Shown: positions 9,694 to 20,606 of the stretch, piece by piece
Layout: every line of letters starts with the position of its first letter
Numbering within the stretch: position 1 is the stretch's first letter
Assembly (NCBI RefSeq): GCF_016863015.1
Contig: NZ_BOOB01000055.1
Span: forward strand, 1 to 63,355
Direction of reading: 5' to 3'
Origin: Microbispora amethystogenes
GTDB taxonomy: Bacteria; Actinomycetota; Actinomycetes; Streptosporangiales; Streptosporangiaceae
Length of the DNA stretch: 63,355 bases
Position numbers and translations under genes: made by a program
Notes under the pieces: model-generated
What the model was told of the DNA's origin: nothing
The model's database searches: none
Seen by the model: only the letters and a program-made list of their open reading frames with translations

Positions 9694-10488
9694 TCAGGTG
9701 AGGGACTCGCCGCCGTCGACGGTGAGGACCTGGCCGGTGACGTAGTTGTTGGCCATGAGGAAGAGGGCCGCGGCGGCGGCCTCCTCGGCCGTGCCGATGC
9801 GGCCCAGGGGAGCGGTGGACCCCGCGGCGGCGACGGCGGCATCGGAGTCCAGTCCGGGCAGCGAGCGGATGAGCGGAGTGTCGATCCGGCCGAAGCGGAC
9901 GGTGTTCACGCGCAGCCGTGCGGGGGCGAGCTCCACGGCGAGGGCCTTGGTGAGGGTCTCCACGGCGCCGGCGACCGACAGCGGGGCGCTCAGCCCGGGG
10001 GCGGGGCGGAGCACGAGGATCCCGGAGCTGAACGTGAGCGAGCCGCCCGCCGGAAGCCGCTCCGCCGCCGCACGGGCGACGGCGAAGGCCGGCCAGAGGC
10101 GGGCGCCGAGGGTCGTACGGATGTCGTCGGCCGACAGGCCGGTCAGGGGGCCGGCGCCGCTGAGACCACCCGCGGTGACGAGCGCGTGGTCGGCGTGGCC
10201 CGCCCTGTCGAAGGCCTCGGCGAGGGTCCGCTCGTCTCCCGCGTCGCCCGCGACGGCCAGTACGGCGTCGCCGGGATCCTCGGCCGGGCCCGCGCTCCGC
10301 ACCCGGGCGACGGCGGCCTTCAGCCGGTCGGGGTCGCGGCCGACCAGCACGACGCGGGCGCCGACCGAACGCAGCAGGACGCCCGCCGCCAGTCCGATGC
10401 CCGAGCTGCCGCCGATGAGGACGGCGGTCTTGCCGGAAAGGGCGCTCGGCAACGGCGGGCGAACGGGGATGGGAGTCGCGGTGGTCAC
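9694..10488 (-). CDS. SDR-family oxidoreductase lacking the usual Tyr-Lys catalytic pair
   Basis: A 264-residue Rossmann-fold protein of the short-chain dehydrogenase/reductase family. Cofactor binding is clear: GGSSGIG near residue 28, and an Arg after the second strand (VLVGRDPDRL) that favours NADP. The usual active-site Y-x-x-x-K is absent. The matching stretch reads PGLSAPLSVAGAVETLTKALAVELAP, with no Tyr or Lys at the expected places. The C-terminal G-x-V-LTVDGG closes the family pattern. The protein may bind cofactor without classical catalysis, or use other residues. It is divergent from a TetR gene, and one of two matching operator palindromes lies 21 bases upstream of its start, so it is the likely target of that regulator. 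Confidence 0.88.
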   Translation of the reverse strand: MTTATPIPVRPPLPSALSGKTAVLIGGSSGIGLAAGVLLRSVGARVVLVGRDPDRLKAAVARVRSAGPAEDPGDAVLAVAGDAGDERTLAEAFDRAGHADHALVTAGGLSGAGPLTGLSADDIRTTLGARLWPAFAVARAAAERLPAGGSLTFSSGILVLRPAPGLSAPLSVAGAVETLTKALAVELAPARLRVNTVRFGRIDTPLIRSLPGLDSDAAVAAAGSTAPLGRIGTAEEAAAAALFLMANNYVTGQVLTVDGGESLT

Positions 10489-10508
10489 GGGGAGCCTCCG
10501 ATGAAATA

Positions 10509-10577
10509 AACCATCTGGTTGTTTTACTTCCGGGCTCGATCCTGCCGTCTGTGGGGAGAGGAGTCAACCGGATGGTT
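10509..10577. promoter_or_regulatory. Two TetR operators between the SDR and tetR genes
   Basis: Two palindromes share the pattern AACC[A/G]GATGGTT: AACCATCTGGTT at 10509-10520 (the reverse complement form) and AACCGGATGGTT at 10566-10577. Their centres are 57 bp apart. One lies beside each divergent start, the second only ten bases before the tetR ATG. This fits autoregulation of tetR and control of the SDR gene. Confidence 0.75.
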
Positions 10578-10587
10578 TAATCCGTCC

Positions 10588-11211
10588 ATGGCCTACGACG
10601 CGGAGCACACCAGACGACGGATCTTCGACGCCGCCGCCGCCGAGTTCGCCGAGCACGGTCTGGCGGGGGCCAGGGTCGACCGGATCGCGACGGCCGCCAA
10701 GGCCAACAAGCAGGCCATCTACCTGTACTACGGCGGCAAGGAGAAGCTGTTCGCGGCCGTCCTGCGGGCGAAGCTGGAGGAGGTCCGCGTCTCCGTCTCC
10801 ATAGATCCCGACGCGGTGGCCGAGTCGGTGGGGCAGATCTTCGACTGGTACCGCGAGCACCCGGAGCTGATCAGGCTGCTGCTCTGGGAGGCGCTGGAGA
10901 TGTGCGACGGACCCGCCGAGAGCGAGCGGGAACGCCGTGACGGCTTCCGAGAGAAGGTGCGCCATCTCACGGGCGAGGGCGTCGCCCCCCACCTTCCCGA
11001 GCGTGCGCGGGTCCGCGCCGCCCAGGACCTGCTGTTCACCCTCATGGGGCTGATCGCGTGGAACTTCGCGGTGCCCCGGATGTGCCGCCTCGTCCTGGAC
11101 GAGGAGACCGACCAGGCCGCCCTCGCCCGGCGCCGTGAGACCGTGATCGAAGTCGCTCGCGCGCTCGCCGCCGCCCCGGAGGTCTTCGGAGCGGCGAGCG
11201 GAGCGACCTGA
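10588..11211 (+). CDS. TetR-family transcriptional regulator
   Basis: A 207-residue repressor-type protein. The start is ATG 10588 (MAYDAEHTRRRIFDAAAAEFAEHG); the longer frame from 10519 would run through the operator. The N-terminal TetR helix-turn-helix is complete: LAGARVDRIATAAKANKQAIYLYYGGKEKLFAAVL (about residues 24-58). The C-terminal half is a helical ligand domain with a C-terminal region of the YcdC type (WYREHPELIRLLLWEALE). It is divergent from an SDR gene, with matching palindromes at both promoters, so a one-ligand switch controlling that enzyme is the simplest reading. The inducer is unknown. Confidence 0.93.
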   Translation: MAYDAEHTRRRIFDAAAAEFAEHGLAGARVDRIATAAKANKQAIYLYYGGKEKLFAAVLRAKLEEVRVSVSIDPDAVAESVGQIFDWYREHPELIRLLLWEALEMCDGPAESERERRDGFREKVRHLTGEGVAPHLPERARVRAAQDLLFTLMGLIAWNFAVPRMCRLVLDEETDQAALARRRETVIEVARALAAAPEVFGAASGAT

Positions 11212-11240
11212 CGCGGCCTGCGGTGCGCCGGCGGCGCCGG

Positions 11241-11705
11241 TCAGGCCGTCGTCCGGACCGGGCCGGTCCATTTCAGCTCGGGCAGGTTGACCACGATGGC
11301 CTCCTGGGTGCTCCGGGCGATGACGACGACGGCCTCCAGGCCGGGGTCCGGGTTCTCCTCCCGGTGGGGCACGAACGGAGGCACGAAGATGTAGTCTCCC
11401 GGCTTCGTGTCGATCCGCACCTCCCGCGGCTCCTCGGCGTCGACGTCGAGGAACACGAACGACGGGGTGCCGCTGACCACGTAGATGGCGGTCTCGGAGT
11501 CGCCGTGGTGGTGGTTCGCCGAGACGGTTCCCGGGGCTACGTGCGTCTGGCCCATCCACAGGCGGCTCGAACCGACGGTGGCGCCGCTGACGGCGGCGCG
11601 CCGGGTCATGCCGCCCGTCTGTGCGGTCTCGGTCGTGAGACCGGCCGGCGCCACGTGATGCAGCCTGCGGTGGAACGGGTCCTCGGGAAGGATGATGCTG
11701 CTCAC
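11241..11705 (-). CDS. Cupin-domain protein
   Basis: A 154-residue single-domain cupin. The metal-site motif 1 is present as G-x-VSANHHHGDSETAIYVVSG (His cluster about residues 64-66, Glu 70) and motif 2 as PGDYIFVPPFVPHREEN. A bound divalent metal is therefore likely. Small cupins of this form are isomerases, dioxygenases or ligand sensors; nothing here distinguishes these. It faces the tetR gene tail to tail and lies 105 bp upstream of a P450 gene stop on the same strand, but no shared operon can be shown. Confidence 0.85.
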   Translation of the reverse strand: MSSIILPEDPFHRRLHHVAPAGLTTETAQTGGMTRRAAVSGATVGSSRLWMGQTHVAPGTVSANHHHGDSETAIYVVSGTPSFVFLDVDAEEPREVRIDTKPGDYIFVPPFVPHREENPDPGLEAVVVIARSTQEAIVVNLPELKWTGPVRTTA

Positions 11706-11810
11706 CTGGCGCTCCTCCGGTGCGAAGGGTTCACCCCAGTCAATCAGTAGGGTGTGACGGAATATTCCGGCTGAGCGGCGGACGGCGCGGCGGCGAAGGA
11801 CTCGCCCGGA

Positions 11811-13019
11811 TCACGCGTCCCAGGTGACGGGCAGGTTCTTGGCCCCGAAGATGTCGGCGGTCTCGGGGCGCAGGCCGACCTCCCCGGCCGGTACGGCGAG
11901 GCGCAGCGTGGGGAATCGATCGATCAGCGCGGGCAGCGCGACCCGCATCTCGACGCGGGCGAGCTGCTGCCCCAGGCACTGGTGGATGCCGTGGCCGAAG
12001 GCCAGGTGCCCTCCGTTCTCCCGGCCGAGGTCGAGCACGTGGGGGTCGGCGAAGCGCTCGGGGTCGCGGTTGGCGGTGTGGTACGACAGGATGACGGTCG
12101 TACCGGCCTCGACGGTCTGGCCGCCCAGCTCCACATCCTCCAGCGCCGTGCGCATGAACGTCTTGGCGACGGTGAGATACCGCAGCAGCTCCTCCACGGC
12201 CCGGTCGGTGAGCGCGGGATCGGCCCGCCACGCGGCCAGCTGCGCCGGGTGGCTCAGCAGTGCGAAGGTGCCCAGCGCCAGCATGTTCGCGGTGGTGTCG
12301 AATCCCGCCGCCAGCAGGATCAGGGCCATCCCCCGCAGCTCCTCGTCGGTCAGGTCGCTGTCGGTGAGGTCGCTGAGCACGTCGTCGGTGGGGTTCGCGC
12401 GCTTGGCCGTCACCAGTTCCGCGAGATACCCCTGGGTCGCGGTGTAGGCCGTCAGCACTTCCTCGTCGCCGGCCTCTCCGCCGAGGAACTTGTCGATGTG
12501 CTCCTGGAAGGAGCCCCGGTCCTCGTACGGCACCCCCAGCAGTTCACAGATGACGACGGAGGGGATGGGCCTGGCGAACGCGGTCACCAGGTCGGCCGGC
12601 GGCCCGGCCTTCTCCATGGCGTCCAGGTGGTCGGCGGTGATCCGCTCGACGCGCTCGGTGAGCTGCCGCATCCGCCGTACGGTGAACTTGCCCACCAGCG
12701 GCTTGCGGTAGCGGCCGTGCCGCGGATCGTCCATGAGGAGGAACTCGCCGGGCGGCGCCGGCGGCACCTCGACGTCCCCGTAGTCGACCAGCGGGTGGTG
12801 GCGCATGAGCTCCCTGCGCGAGCTGAACCGCGAGTCGGCCAGGACCGATCGGACCAGGTCGTATCCGGTGACCAGCCAGCCCTGGTGCCCGTCGGGGAAG
12901 GGGAACCGGCTGATCGGGCCGTGCTCGCGGGCCTGGATCAGCTCCTCGGGCGGGTCGAAGGGGCAGCCGGACCGACGGGCCGTCGGCAGCGTCGTGACGG
13001 TGTGGAGGGAGTCACCCAT
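11811..13019 (-). CDS. Cytochrome P450 (bacterial class I, CYP105/107-like)
   Basis: A 402-residue soluble haem monooxygenase. The oxygen-activation helix reads LLAAGFDTTANM (about residue 245), the ExxR pair lies in EELLRY, and the haem Cys is in AFGHGIHQCLGQQLAR (about 350). The length and motifs match bacterial P450s that need a ferredoxin and reductase; no ferredoxin is adjacent. The gene is divergent from an HTH regulator (13175-13879) with dyad repeats between them, which suggests local control. The substrate cannot be deduced. The family is firm, the subfamily tentative. Confidence 0.93.
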   Translation of the reverse strand: MGDSLHTVTTLPTARRSGCPFDPPEELIQAREHGPISRFPFPDGHQGWLVTGYDLVRSVLADSRFSSRRELMRHHPLVDYGDVEVPPAPPGEFLLMDDPRHGRYRKPLVGKFTVRRMRQLTERVERITADHLDAMEKAGPPADLVTAFARPIPSVVICELLGVPYEDRGSFQEHIDKFLGGEAGDEEVLTAYTATQGYLAELVTAKRANPTDDVLSDLTDSDLTDEELRGMALILLAAGFDTTANMLALGTFALLSHPAQLAAWRADPALTDRAVEELLRYLTVAKTFMRTALEDVELGGQTVEAGTTVILSYHTANRDPERFADPHVLDLGRENGGHLAFGHGIHQCLGQQLARVEMRVALPALIDRFPTLRLAVPAGEVGLRPETADIFGAKNLPVTWDA

Positions 13020-13072
13020 CGCCGTTCCTCATTTCGCGATAGTACGTGTTTCGGTGTATGTCGAAAGCTACG

Positions 13073-13171
13073 TTGCGTTCATGCAAAACGTCAATGGGCG
13101 AAAGTGTATTTGCCCAGCTGAATAGCCCTAATTTGATGCAATGGCGCTGACCGCGAACGCAATGAGGCGTT
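13073..13171. promoter_or_regulatory. Dyad repeats between the divergent P450 and HTH regulator genes
   Basis: Two inverted repeats with six-base spacers flank the centre of the intergenic region: TTGC-N6-GCAA at 13073-13086 and AACGC-N6-GCGTT at 13156-13171. Further TTGCA/TGCAA half sites lie at 13133-13140 and 13170-13175. They are candidate operators for the regulator encoded at 13175. Confidence 0.45.
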
Positions 13172-13174
13172 GCA

Positions 13175-13879
13175 ATGAATGAAGGCGAAGGCAATACTGG
13201 CGGCATGCCAGGAGGACGACTGACCCAGCAGGACCGCCAGCGCATCGCGACCGGGCTCGCCGACGGGCTCTCCTACGCCGAGATCGCCCGGCGGCTCGGC
13301 CGGCCGACCTCGACGATCAGCCGGGAGATCGGGCGCAACGGCGGACCCGGCGGCTACCGGCCCCAGCAGGCGCACCAGGCGACGGTCCGGCGGGCACGGC
13401 GTGACGCGCCGGCTCCCTCTGCCGTGGCCGGGCCGCCGCCTGGTTCGATGGAAGAGGAGATCATCGAGATGGCGGTCAGGACGGGCCTCCCGAGGATGAT
13501 CGCGCGCGTGCACCTCGACCTGCTGCTGTCCGAGGACGGCAGGCGCACCGCGGCCGAGCTGACCCGCAGGCTGAAGGTCAGCCCGGCCTCCGTCTCCATG
13601 TCCGTGAACTACCTGGTCCAGCACGGGTTCGTCCGGCGTGAGCGCGATCCGCGGCGGCGTCGCGACGTCTACGTGGTCGACAACGAGGCGTGGTACCACT
13701 CGATCGTGACCAGCACGCGGCAGACGCTGGAGGCGGCCCGGGTCTCGATGGCGGCGGCGGAGACGGTCGGGCTCGACGGTCCCGTGGGACAGCGGCTGGC
13801 CAGGGGAGGGGCGTTCCTGGAGCGGGTCAGCCTGGACATGATGGAGTCGGCCGACCGCTGGCGCGCCCTCCTGGCCTGA
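13175..13879 (+). CDS. Double-HTH regulator (HTH_38 plus MarR/GbsR-like)
   Basis: A 234-residue DNA-binding protein with two helix-turn-helix parts. Residues about 15-55 resemble the IS30-type HTH_38 (LTQQDRQRIATGLADGLSYAEIARRLGRPTSTISREI, split here only for description). Residues about 95-170 form a winged helix of the MarR/GbsR type (TAAELTRRLKVSPASVSMSVNYLVQHGFVRRERDPRRRRDVYVV). No transposase catalytic domain follows, so this is a regulator, not an insertion sequence. ATG 13175 is the assumed start; ATG 13205 is an alternative. The divergent P450 gene and the dyad repeats between them make the P450 the likely target. Confidence 0.85.
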   Translation: MNEGEGNTGGMPGGRLTQQDRQRIATGLADGLSYAEIARRLGRPTSTISREIGRNGGPGGYRPQQAHQATVRRARRDAPAPSAVAGPPPGSMEEEIIEMAVRTGLPRMIARVHLDLLLSEDGRRTAAELTRRLKVSPASVSMSVNYLVQHGFVRRERDPRRRRDVYVVDNEAWYHSIVTSTRQTLEAARVSMAAAETVGLDGPVGQRLARGGAFLERVSLDMMESADRWRALLA

Positions 13880-13974
13880 CGGGCGTCATCTCCCGGGGCG
13901 GCCCCGTGCACTGATCGTTCTTCCTGGCTGTCATCATGTTCCGGCACAACGATCACTAGCGGAACGAAACAGAT

Positions 13975-14829
13975 ATGACCATCCCCCAGCCGGAGGAGAA
14001 GGCCGGCGTCGTCGACCTCCTGGAGCGCAGCGGCTCCGTCGTGGTTCCCGTCGCCATCGCCCTTTACGCGCTGCTGTACCTCGGCATCCAGCAGGTGTAC
14101 GGCGTCTTCAACATCAACCCGGAGCAGGCGGGCATCGACCAGGCGACCATGTTCGGCCGCCTGGTGGGAACGCTGGTCCTGCTGATCATCGTGGGCGCGC
14201 TGCTCGCCGGCATCGCCGTGGCGGTCCTCTGGCTGCTCGACAAGGCGACCCGCGGCAGCCTCCTCCGCCTGGCCCGGGCCGTACGGGAGCGCCCCTGGGC
14301 CGCCGCGAGCGCGGGGGCGCTGTGGTGCGGGGCGAGTTACTGGGGTTTCCTCGGTTACCTGGGCCTCGGCGACGGCGCGTCCCTCGTGGCCGTCGTGATC
14401 ACGGCGGTGGTCATCGGCGTGCTGGCCTTCCTCGTGCCGTTCCGGTTGCTCAGGCCGCGCCCGGCGGGCCGGGCGGGCATGAAGATCGTGGTCGCCGCCT
14501 TCACCGGCATCGGGCTGGGCTTCGCGCTCATGGGCCGGATGGAGGGCGACGCACACGAAGTGGCGGAGAAGGGACGTCCCGCCAGCGTGCTCCTCGCCAT
14601 GGCCGGCTTCCAGGACCAGTGGGTGGTCCTCACCGACCGCGACAGCGGCAAGGCGCTGCGCGGCGGCGCGGAACTGCTGCTGCTCGGCGAGCGCGAGGGC
14701 GCCTACGCGTTGTACGACTGCGCAAGCCAGGAGACCTTCCGGATCTCCATCGACTCGACCGTGCTGCGGCAGGTGACCCTGGAGCCGGACCGCCCGTCCG
14801 GATACACCTGCGCGAAGCCGAAGAGCTGA
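13975..14829 (+). CDS. Hypothetical multi-pass membrane protein
   Basis: A 284-residue protein I do not recognise. Hydrophobicity shows about five membrane segments: VVVPVAIALYALLYLGIQQ, LVLLIIVGALLAGIAVAVLWLL, WGFLGYLGLG, SLVAVVITAVVIGVLAFLVPF and IVVAAFTGIGLGFALMG. The last 95 residues are soluble and probably beta-rich (VVLTDRDSGKALRGGAELLLLGEREGAYALYDC). Two inverted arms, TGATCGTT and AACGATCA (13912-13919, 13948-13955), lie just upstream and could be an operator. The gene stands alone between a regulator and a convergent lipoprotein gene. No function is proposed. Confidence 0.75.
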   Translation: MTIPQPEEKAGVVDLLERSGSVVVPVAIALYALLYLGIQQVYGVFNINPEQAGIDQATMFGRLVGTLVLLIIVGALLAGIAVAVLWLLDKATRGSLLRLARAVRERPWAAASAGALWCGASYWGFLGYLGLGDGASLVAVVITAVVIGVLAFLVPFRLLRPRPAGRAGMKIVVAAFTGIGLGFALMGRMEGDAHEVAEKGRPASVLLAMAGFQDQWVVLTDRDSGKALRGGAELLLLGEREGAYALYDCASQETFRISIDSTVLRQVTLEPDRPSGYTCAKPKS

Positions 14830-14853
14830 CCCTGGCCCGCCGCCCTGCTCCGC

Positions 14854-15942
14854 CTACCGGCCCAGGTCGCGTACGCGGATGTCGCGGAACGCGATGACCG
14901 ACCCGCCGTCGTGGTTCTGCAGCCCGATGTGGCCCCGCGCGAACTGGCGGCCGCTCGTCCCGGGGTCCGCCGGGCGCCCGGGGAACGGGAGGCCGGGGAC
15001 GTTGTCGAACTCGTTGACGACCTCGCCGTCGCGGATCACCGTGTAGTGCTGCCGGACCACGCGGATCTCCAGGTCGTTCCAGACACCCTTGGCGGTCGGC
15101 CGGGCCCGGGCGAGGCCGAGGTCGGCGAACCCGTAGACGGACCCGGTCTTGCTGGGGTCGCCGGCGCCGCCCTCGGGGGTGTCGTTGATCTGGATCTCGT
15201 GGCCGCAGTTGACCGCGACCCAGGCGGGGTCGCCGGTGCCGCACTCCGGGTGGGCGGCGGGGTCCACCCCGGGGAACCGTACGAACACACCGCCGTTCGA
15301 CCGCGCGTCGGCGCCCCCGGCCCGCTCGTCCCGGAACCGGAGGCGCAGCGAGAAGTCGCCGAACCGCTCCGGCCGGTACCAGAGCAGGCCGAGCCCGCCG
15401 CCCGCGGGCGTGGCCAGGGTCACCACGGTCCCGTCGTCGCGCAGCGCGAAGCCCCGGTCGCCGACGTAACCCCAGTCGCCGAACGACGCCCGCGTGCCGT
15501 CGAAGATCCACCGGTACGGTTTGGGTCCGTCCGGCCGCCCGATGCCGGACCGGTCCGCGGTGCGTGTGAGCGCCGCGCGCTCCGGTTCGCTGATCACCCC
15601 CGAGCGGCTGAGCCGCCGGGCGACCTCGTCCACATGCGCGGTGAACGCGCCGTGGTCCGGCCACGCGCGCTCGTCGTCGACGAGGTCGTTGACGGTGCAG
15701 CCACCCCCGGCGGCCCGGTTCGCCACGCCGGTGTCGGCGTCCAGGAACCTGACCGTGGGCCGGGTGTCGGGCACGGCGCACGACACCGCCCCGGCGGCGG
15801 TCGCCGGAGACGCGCTCCCGCGCGACGGGGGCGCGCTCCCACCGCACGCGACGGCCGCGACGGCGAGCAGGGCTCCCGCGAGTGCCCGCCTTCTCCTCGC
15901 GGCCCTCGATGAGGCGGGCAGGGTGCGCCGGGGCAGCCGCAC
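14854..15942 (-). CDS. DUF1080 (3-keto-disaccharide hydrolase-like) lipoprotein
   Basis: A 362-residue exported protein. The start is GTG 15942 with GGGAAAGGGA eight bases upstream. A basic N-terminus and hydrophobic segment end in AAVAC, a likely lipobox. The C-terminal 220 residues form the LamG-like DUF1080 fold: WIFDGTRASFGDWGYVG, FGDFSLRLRFRD, GGVFVRFPG, then GVWNDLEIRVV, YTVIRDGEVVNEFDNVPG and GHIGLQNHDGGSVIAFRDIRV. Members of this family include 3-keto-disaccharide hydrolases, often paired with sugar oxidoreductases; none is adjacent here. It is divergent from the xylanase gene and shares its regulatory interval. A role in extracellular glycan use is inferred from that context. Confidence 0.82.
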   Translation of the reverse strand: MRLPRRTLPASSRAARRRRALAGALLAVAAVACGGSAPPSRGSASPATAAGAVSCAVPDTRPTVRFLDADTGVANRAAGGGCTVNDLVDDERAWPDHGAFTAHVDEVARRLSRSGVISEPERAALTRTADRSGIGRPDGPKPYRWIFDGTRASFGDWGYVGDRGFALRDDGTVVTLATPAGGGLGLLWYRPERFGDFSLRLRFRDERAGGADARSNGGVFVRFPGVDPAAHPECGTGDPAWVAVNCGHEIQINDTPEGGAGDPSKTGSVYGFADLGLARARPTAKGVWNDLEIRVVRQHYTVIRDGEVVNEFDNVPGLPFPGRPADPGTSGRQFARGHIGLQNHDGGSVIAFRDIRVRDLGR

Positions 15943-18775
<2,833 letters not shown>

Positions 18776-18816
18776 CCGGCGAAATCCGATGACGCTCTCC
18801 TGACCAGGAGGAGCAC

Positions 18817-18851
18817 GCCGGGCATCCCCGCCGCTCGCGGGGGTGCCCGGC
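18817..18851 (+). terminator. Hairpin terminator after the xylanase gene
   Basis: GCCGGGCATCCCC (18817-18829) pairs with GGGGGTGCCCGGC (18839-18851) with one G-U pair and a nine-base loop, 42 bases after the stop codon. Confidence 0.75.
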
Positions 18852-18960
18852 GCACGCCTTCGGCGGCCCTCAGGGCATCGGTCCGGCGAACCCGGCCCTG
18901 CCGCCGATCTTCGGCGGGATAATGGGAGCGCCGTACGTGCCCCCGACCCACCGGAGAGTC

Positions 18961-20550
18961 ATGCCGCAGCCGCTGGAGCCCGGCGACCCCGGTCGCCTGG
19001 GCTCCTACCGCATCACCGGCAGGATCGGCGAGGGAGGGCAGGGCGTCGTCTACCTCGGCGAGGGCGAGTCCGGCGGCCTGGTCGCGGTCAAGCTCTTCCA
19101 CGCGCGACTCGGGGGAGACGCCGCGGCCCACGACGCCTTCGTACGCGAGACGGAGCTCGCCCGCAGGGTCGCCCGGTTCTGCACGGCCCAGGTGCTGGAG
19201 TCCGGCGTGGACGGCGGCCGGCCCTACATCGTGAGCGAGTACGTCCAGGGGCACGCGCTGAGCCAGGTGGTGGCCGCGCACGGGCCGATGTCGGGCGGCG
19301 CGCTCGAACGGCTCGCCATCGCCACGGCCACGGCGCTGGTCGCCCTGCACGACGCCGGGGTGGTCCATCGGGACTTCAAGCCGCACAACGTGCTGATCGG
19401 ACCGGACGGGCCGCGGGTCATCGACTTCGGGATCGCCCGCGCTCTCGTCGGCACGAGTACCGTGACCAGCCAAGTCGTCGGCACTCCCGCCTACATGGCG
19501 CCCGAGCAGTTCACGGCGGGCGAGCTCGGTTTCGCCCTGGACGTGTTCGCCTGGGCGTCCACCATGGTGTTCGCCGCCACCGGCCGCGCGCCGTTCGGCG
19601 CCGACGCGATCCCCGCCATCATCAACCGGATCCTCAACCAGGAACCCGACCTGGACGGCGTCGAGGCGCCGCTGCGCGACCTGCTCACGGCCTGTCTCGC
19701 CAAGAACCCCGACCGGCGCCCGGCCGCACGGGAGATCCTCGACCGCCTCGTGCGCCCCCGCCACGACGCCCCGTCCGTGCCCACCCCGGCCGCGCCCACC
19801 CCGTCCGTGCCCACCCCGGCCGCGCCCACTCCGGCTACTCTGCCCCCCGTGCCCTCAGCGTCCGGGCCGGTCGTGGCGGCGGGCCGCAGTCGGCGCGGGC
19901 GCGTCGTGGGGACCGCCGTCGCCGCCGTGGTCGTGGTGGCCGCGCTGGTCGCCGCCGTCGCGCTGCTGCCGTCGCTGCGCCGGCCGTCCGCGGGAAGCGG
20001 GCCCTCCCTGACGGAGCGGGCGGCGGCGGCCGGCACGGCCCCGGCCGCCGCCTCAGCCGGGACCGGCGGAGGCGCGTCTCCGTCCGGGGCTCCGTCGCGC
20101 ACCACCGCCTCGCGGTCCGCCTCGCCCGCCTCCTCACCGGCCTCTTCACCCCGGCCGCGGGTGAGCCGGCCCACGGCCGGGCCGGTCGTCACCCGGCCGG
20201 GCCCGACAAGGACGATCACCGCACGGCCGACCGTCCGCCGCTCGAAGACGGCCACACCGGTCCCCGCGGATCCTCCGGCATCGAGGTCGCCGAAGCCGTC
20301 GCCCGCGCCGGCCCTGCGGCTCGTGGAGCTGGGCGGCGGACACTTCACCGAGTACTGCGTGAGCCTCGGCTGGGAGTGGGTCGAGTACCGGGAGTCGCCC
20401 ACGCCCGGTGCGTACTGCGTCAAGCGGAAGGGCGACACCATGTACCTCTCCCAGAGCCAGCGCGACGCGGGCTGCCGATGGCGCTTCCACGACCCGAAGG
20501 CCTTCCACCGGTTCAAGGGCAAGTCGAACTACTGCTACGCCTACCGCTGA
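18961..20550 (+). CDS. Membrane serine/threonine protein kinase (PknB-like)
   Basis: A 529-residue Hanks-type kinase. ATG 18961 follows GGAGAG; an upstream in-frame ATG at 18922 lacks a site. The kinase domain fills about residues 15-275: glycine loop IGEGGQGVVYLG, VAVK lysine, catalytic HRDFKPHNVLI, DFG as IDFGIAR, and MAPEQF. A Pro/Thr/Ala-rich juxtamembrane segment (PTPAAPTPSVPTPAAP) precedes one membrane helix (VVGTAVAAVVVVAALVAAVALL, about 315-335). A second disordered Ser/Thr/Pro-rich stretch then leads to a small exported domain with four cysteines (YCVSLGWEWVEYRESPTPGAYC, DAGCRWRFHD, NYCYAYR), probably a sensor held by two disulfides. No substrate is linked to it. Confidence 0.93.
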   Translation: MPQPLEPGDPGRLGSYRITGRIGEGGQGVVYLGEGESGGLVAVKLFHARLGGDAAAHDAFVRETELARRVARFCTAQVLESGVDGGRPYIVSEYVQGHALSQVVAAHGPMSGGALERLAIATATALVALHDAGVVHRDFKPHNVLIGPDGPRVIDFGIARALVGTSTVTSQVVGTPAYMAPEQFTAGELGFALDVFAWASTMVFAATGRAPFGADAIPAIINRILNQEPDLDGVEAPLRDLLTACLAKNPDRRPAAREILDRLVRPRHDAPSVPTPAAPTPSVPTPAAPTPATLPPVPSASGPVVAAGRSRRGRVVGTAVAAVVVVAALVAAVALLPSLRRPSAGSGPSLTERAAAAGTAPAAASAGTGGGASPSGAPSRTTASRSASPASSPASSPRPRVSRPTAGPVVTRPGPTRTITARPTVRRSKTATPVPADPPASRSPKPSPAPALRLVELGGGHFTEYCVSLGWEWVEYRESPTPGAYCVKRKGDTMYLSQSQRDAGCRWRFHDPKAFHRFKGKSNYCYAYR

Positions 20551-20606
20551 CCGCCGGGCCGTGTCCCTCCGCGCCACCGTCCCATGCCGGGAAGGAAGGG
20601 GCCAGG

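Noticed and set aside
7458..9842. Long 794-codon minus-strand frame opposite the S8 protease
   Set aside because: It is a shadow frame caused by high GC in the third codon position; its translation is Arg/Gly/Val-rich with no domain.
13175..13879. IS30-type transposase suggested by the HTH_38 segment
   Set aside because: There is no DDE catalytic domain and no terminal inverted repeats; a MarR-like domain follows instead.
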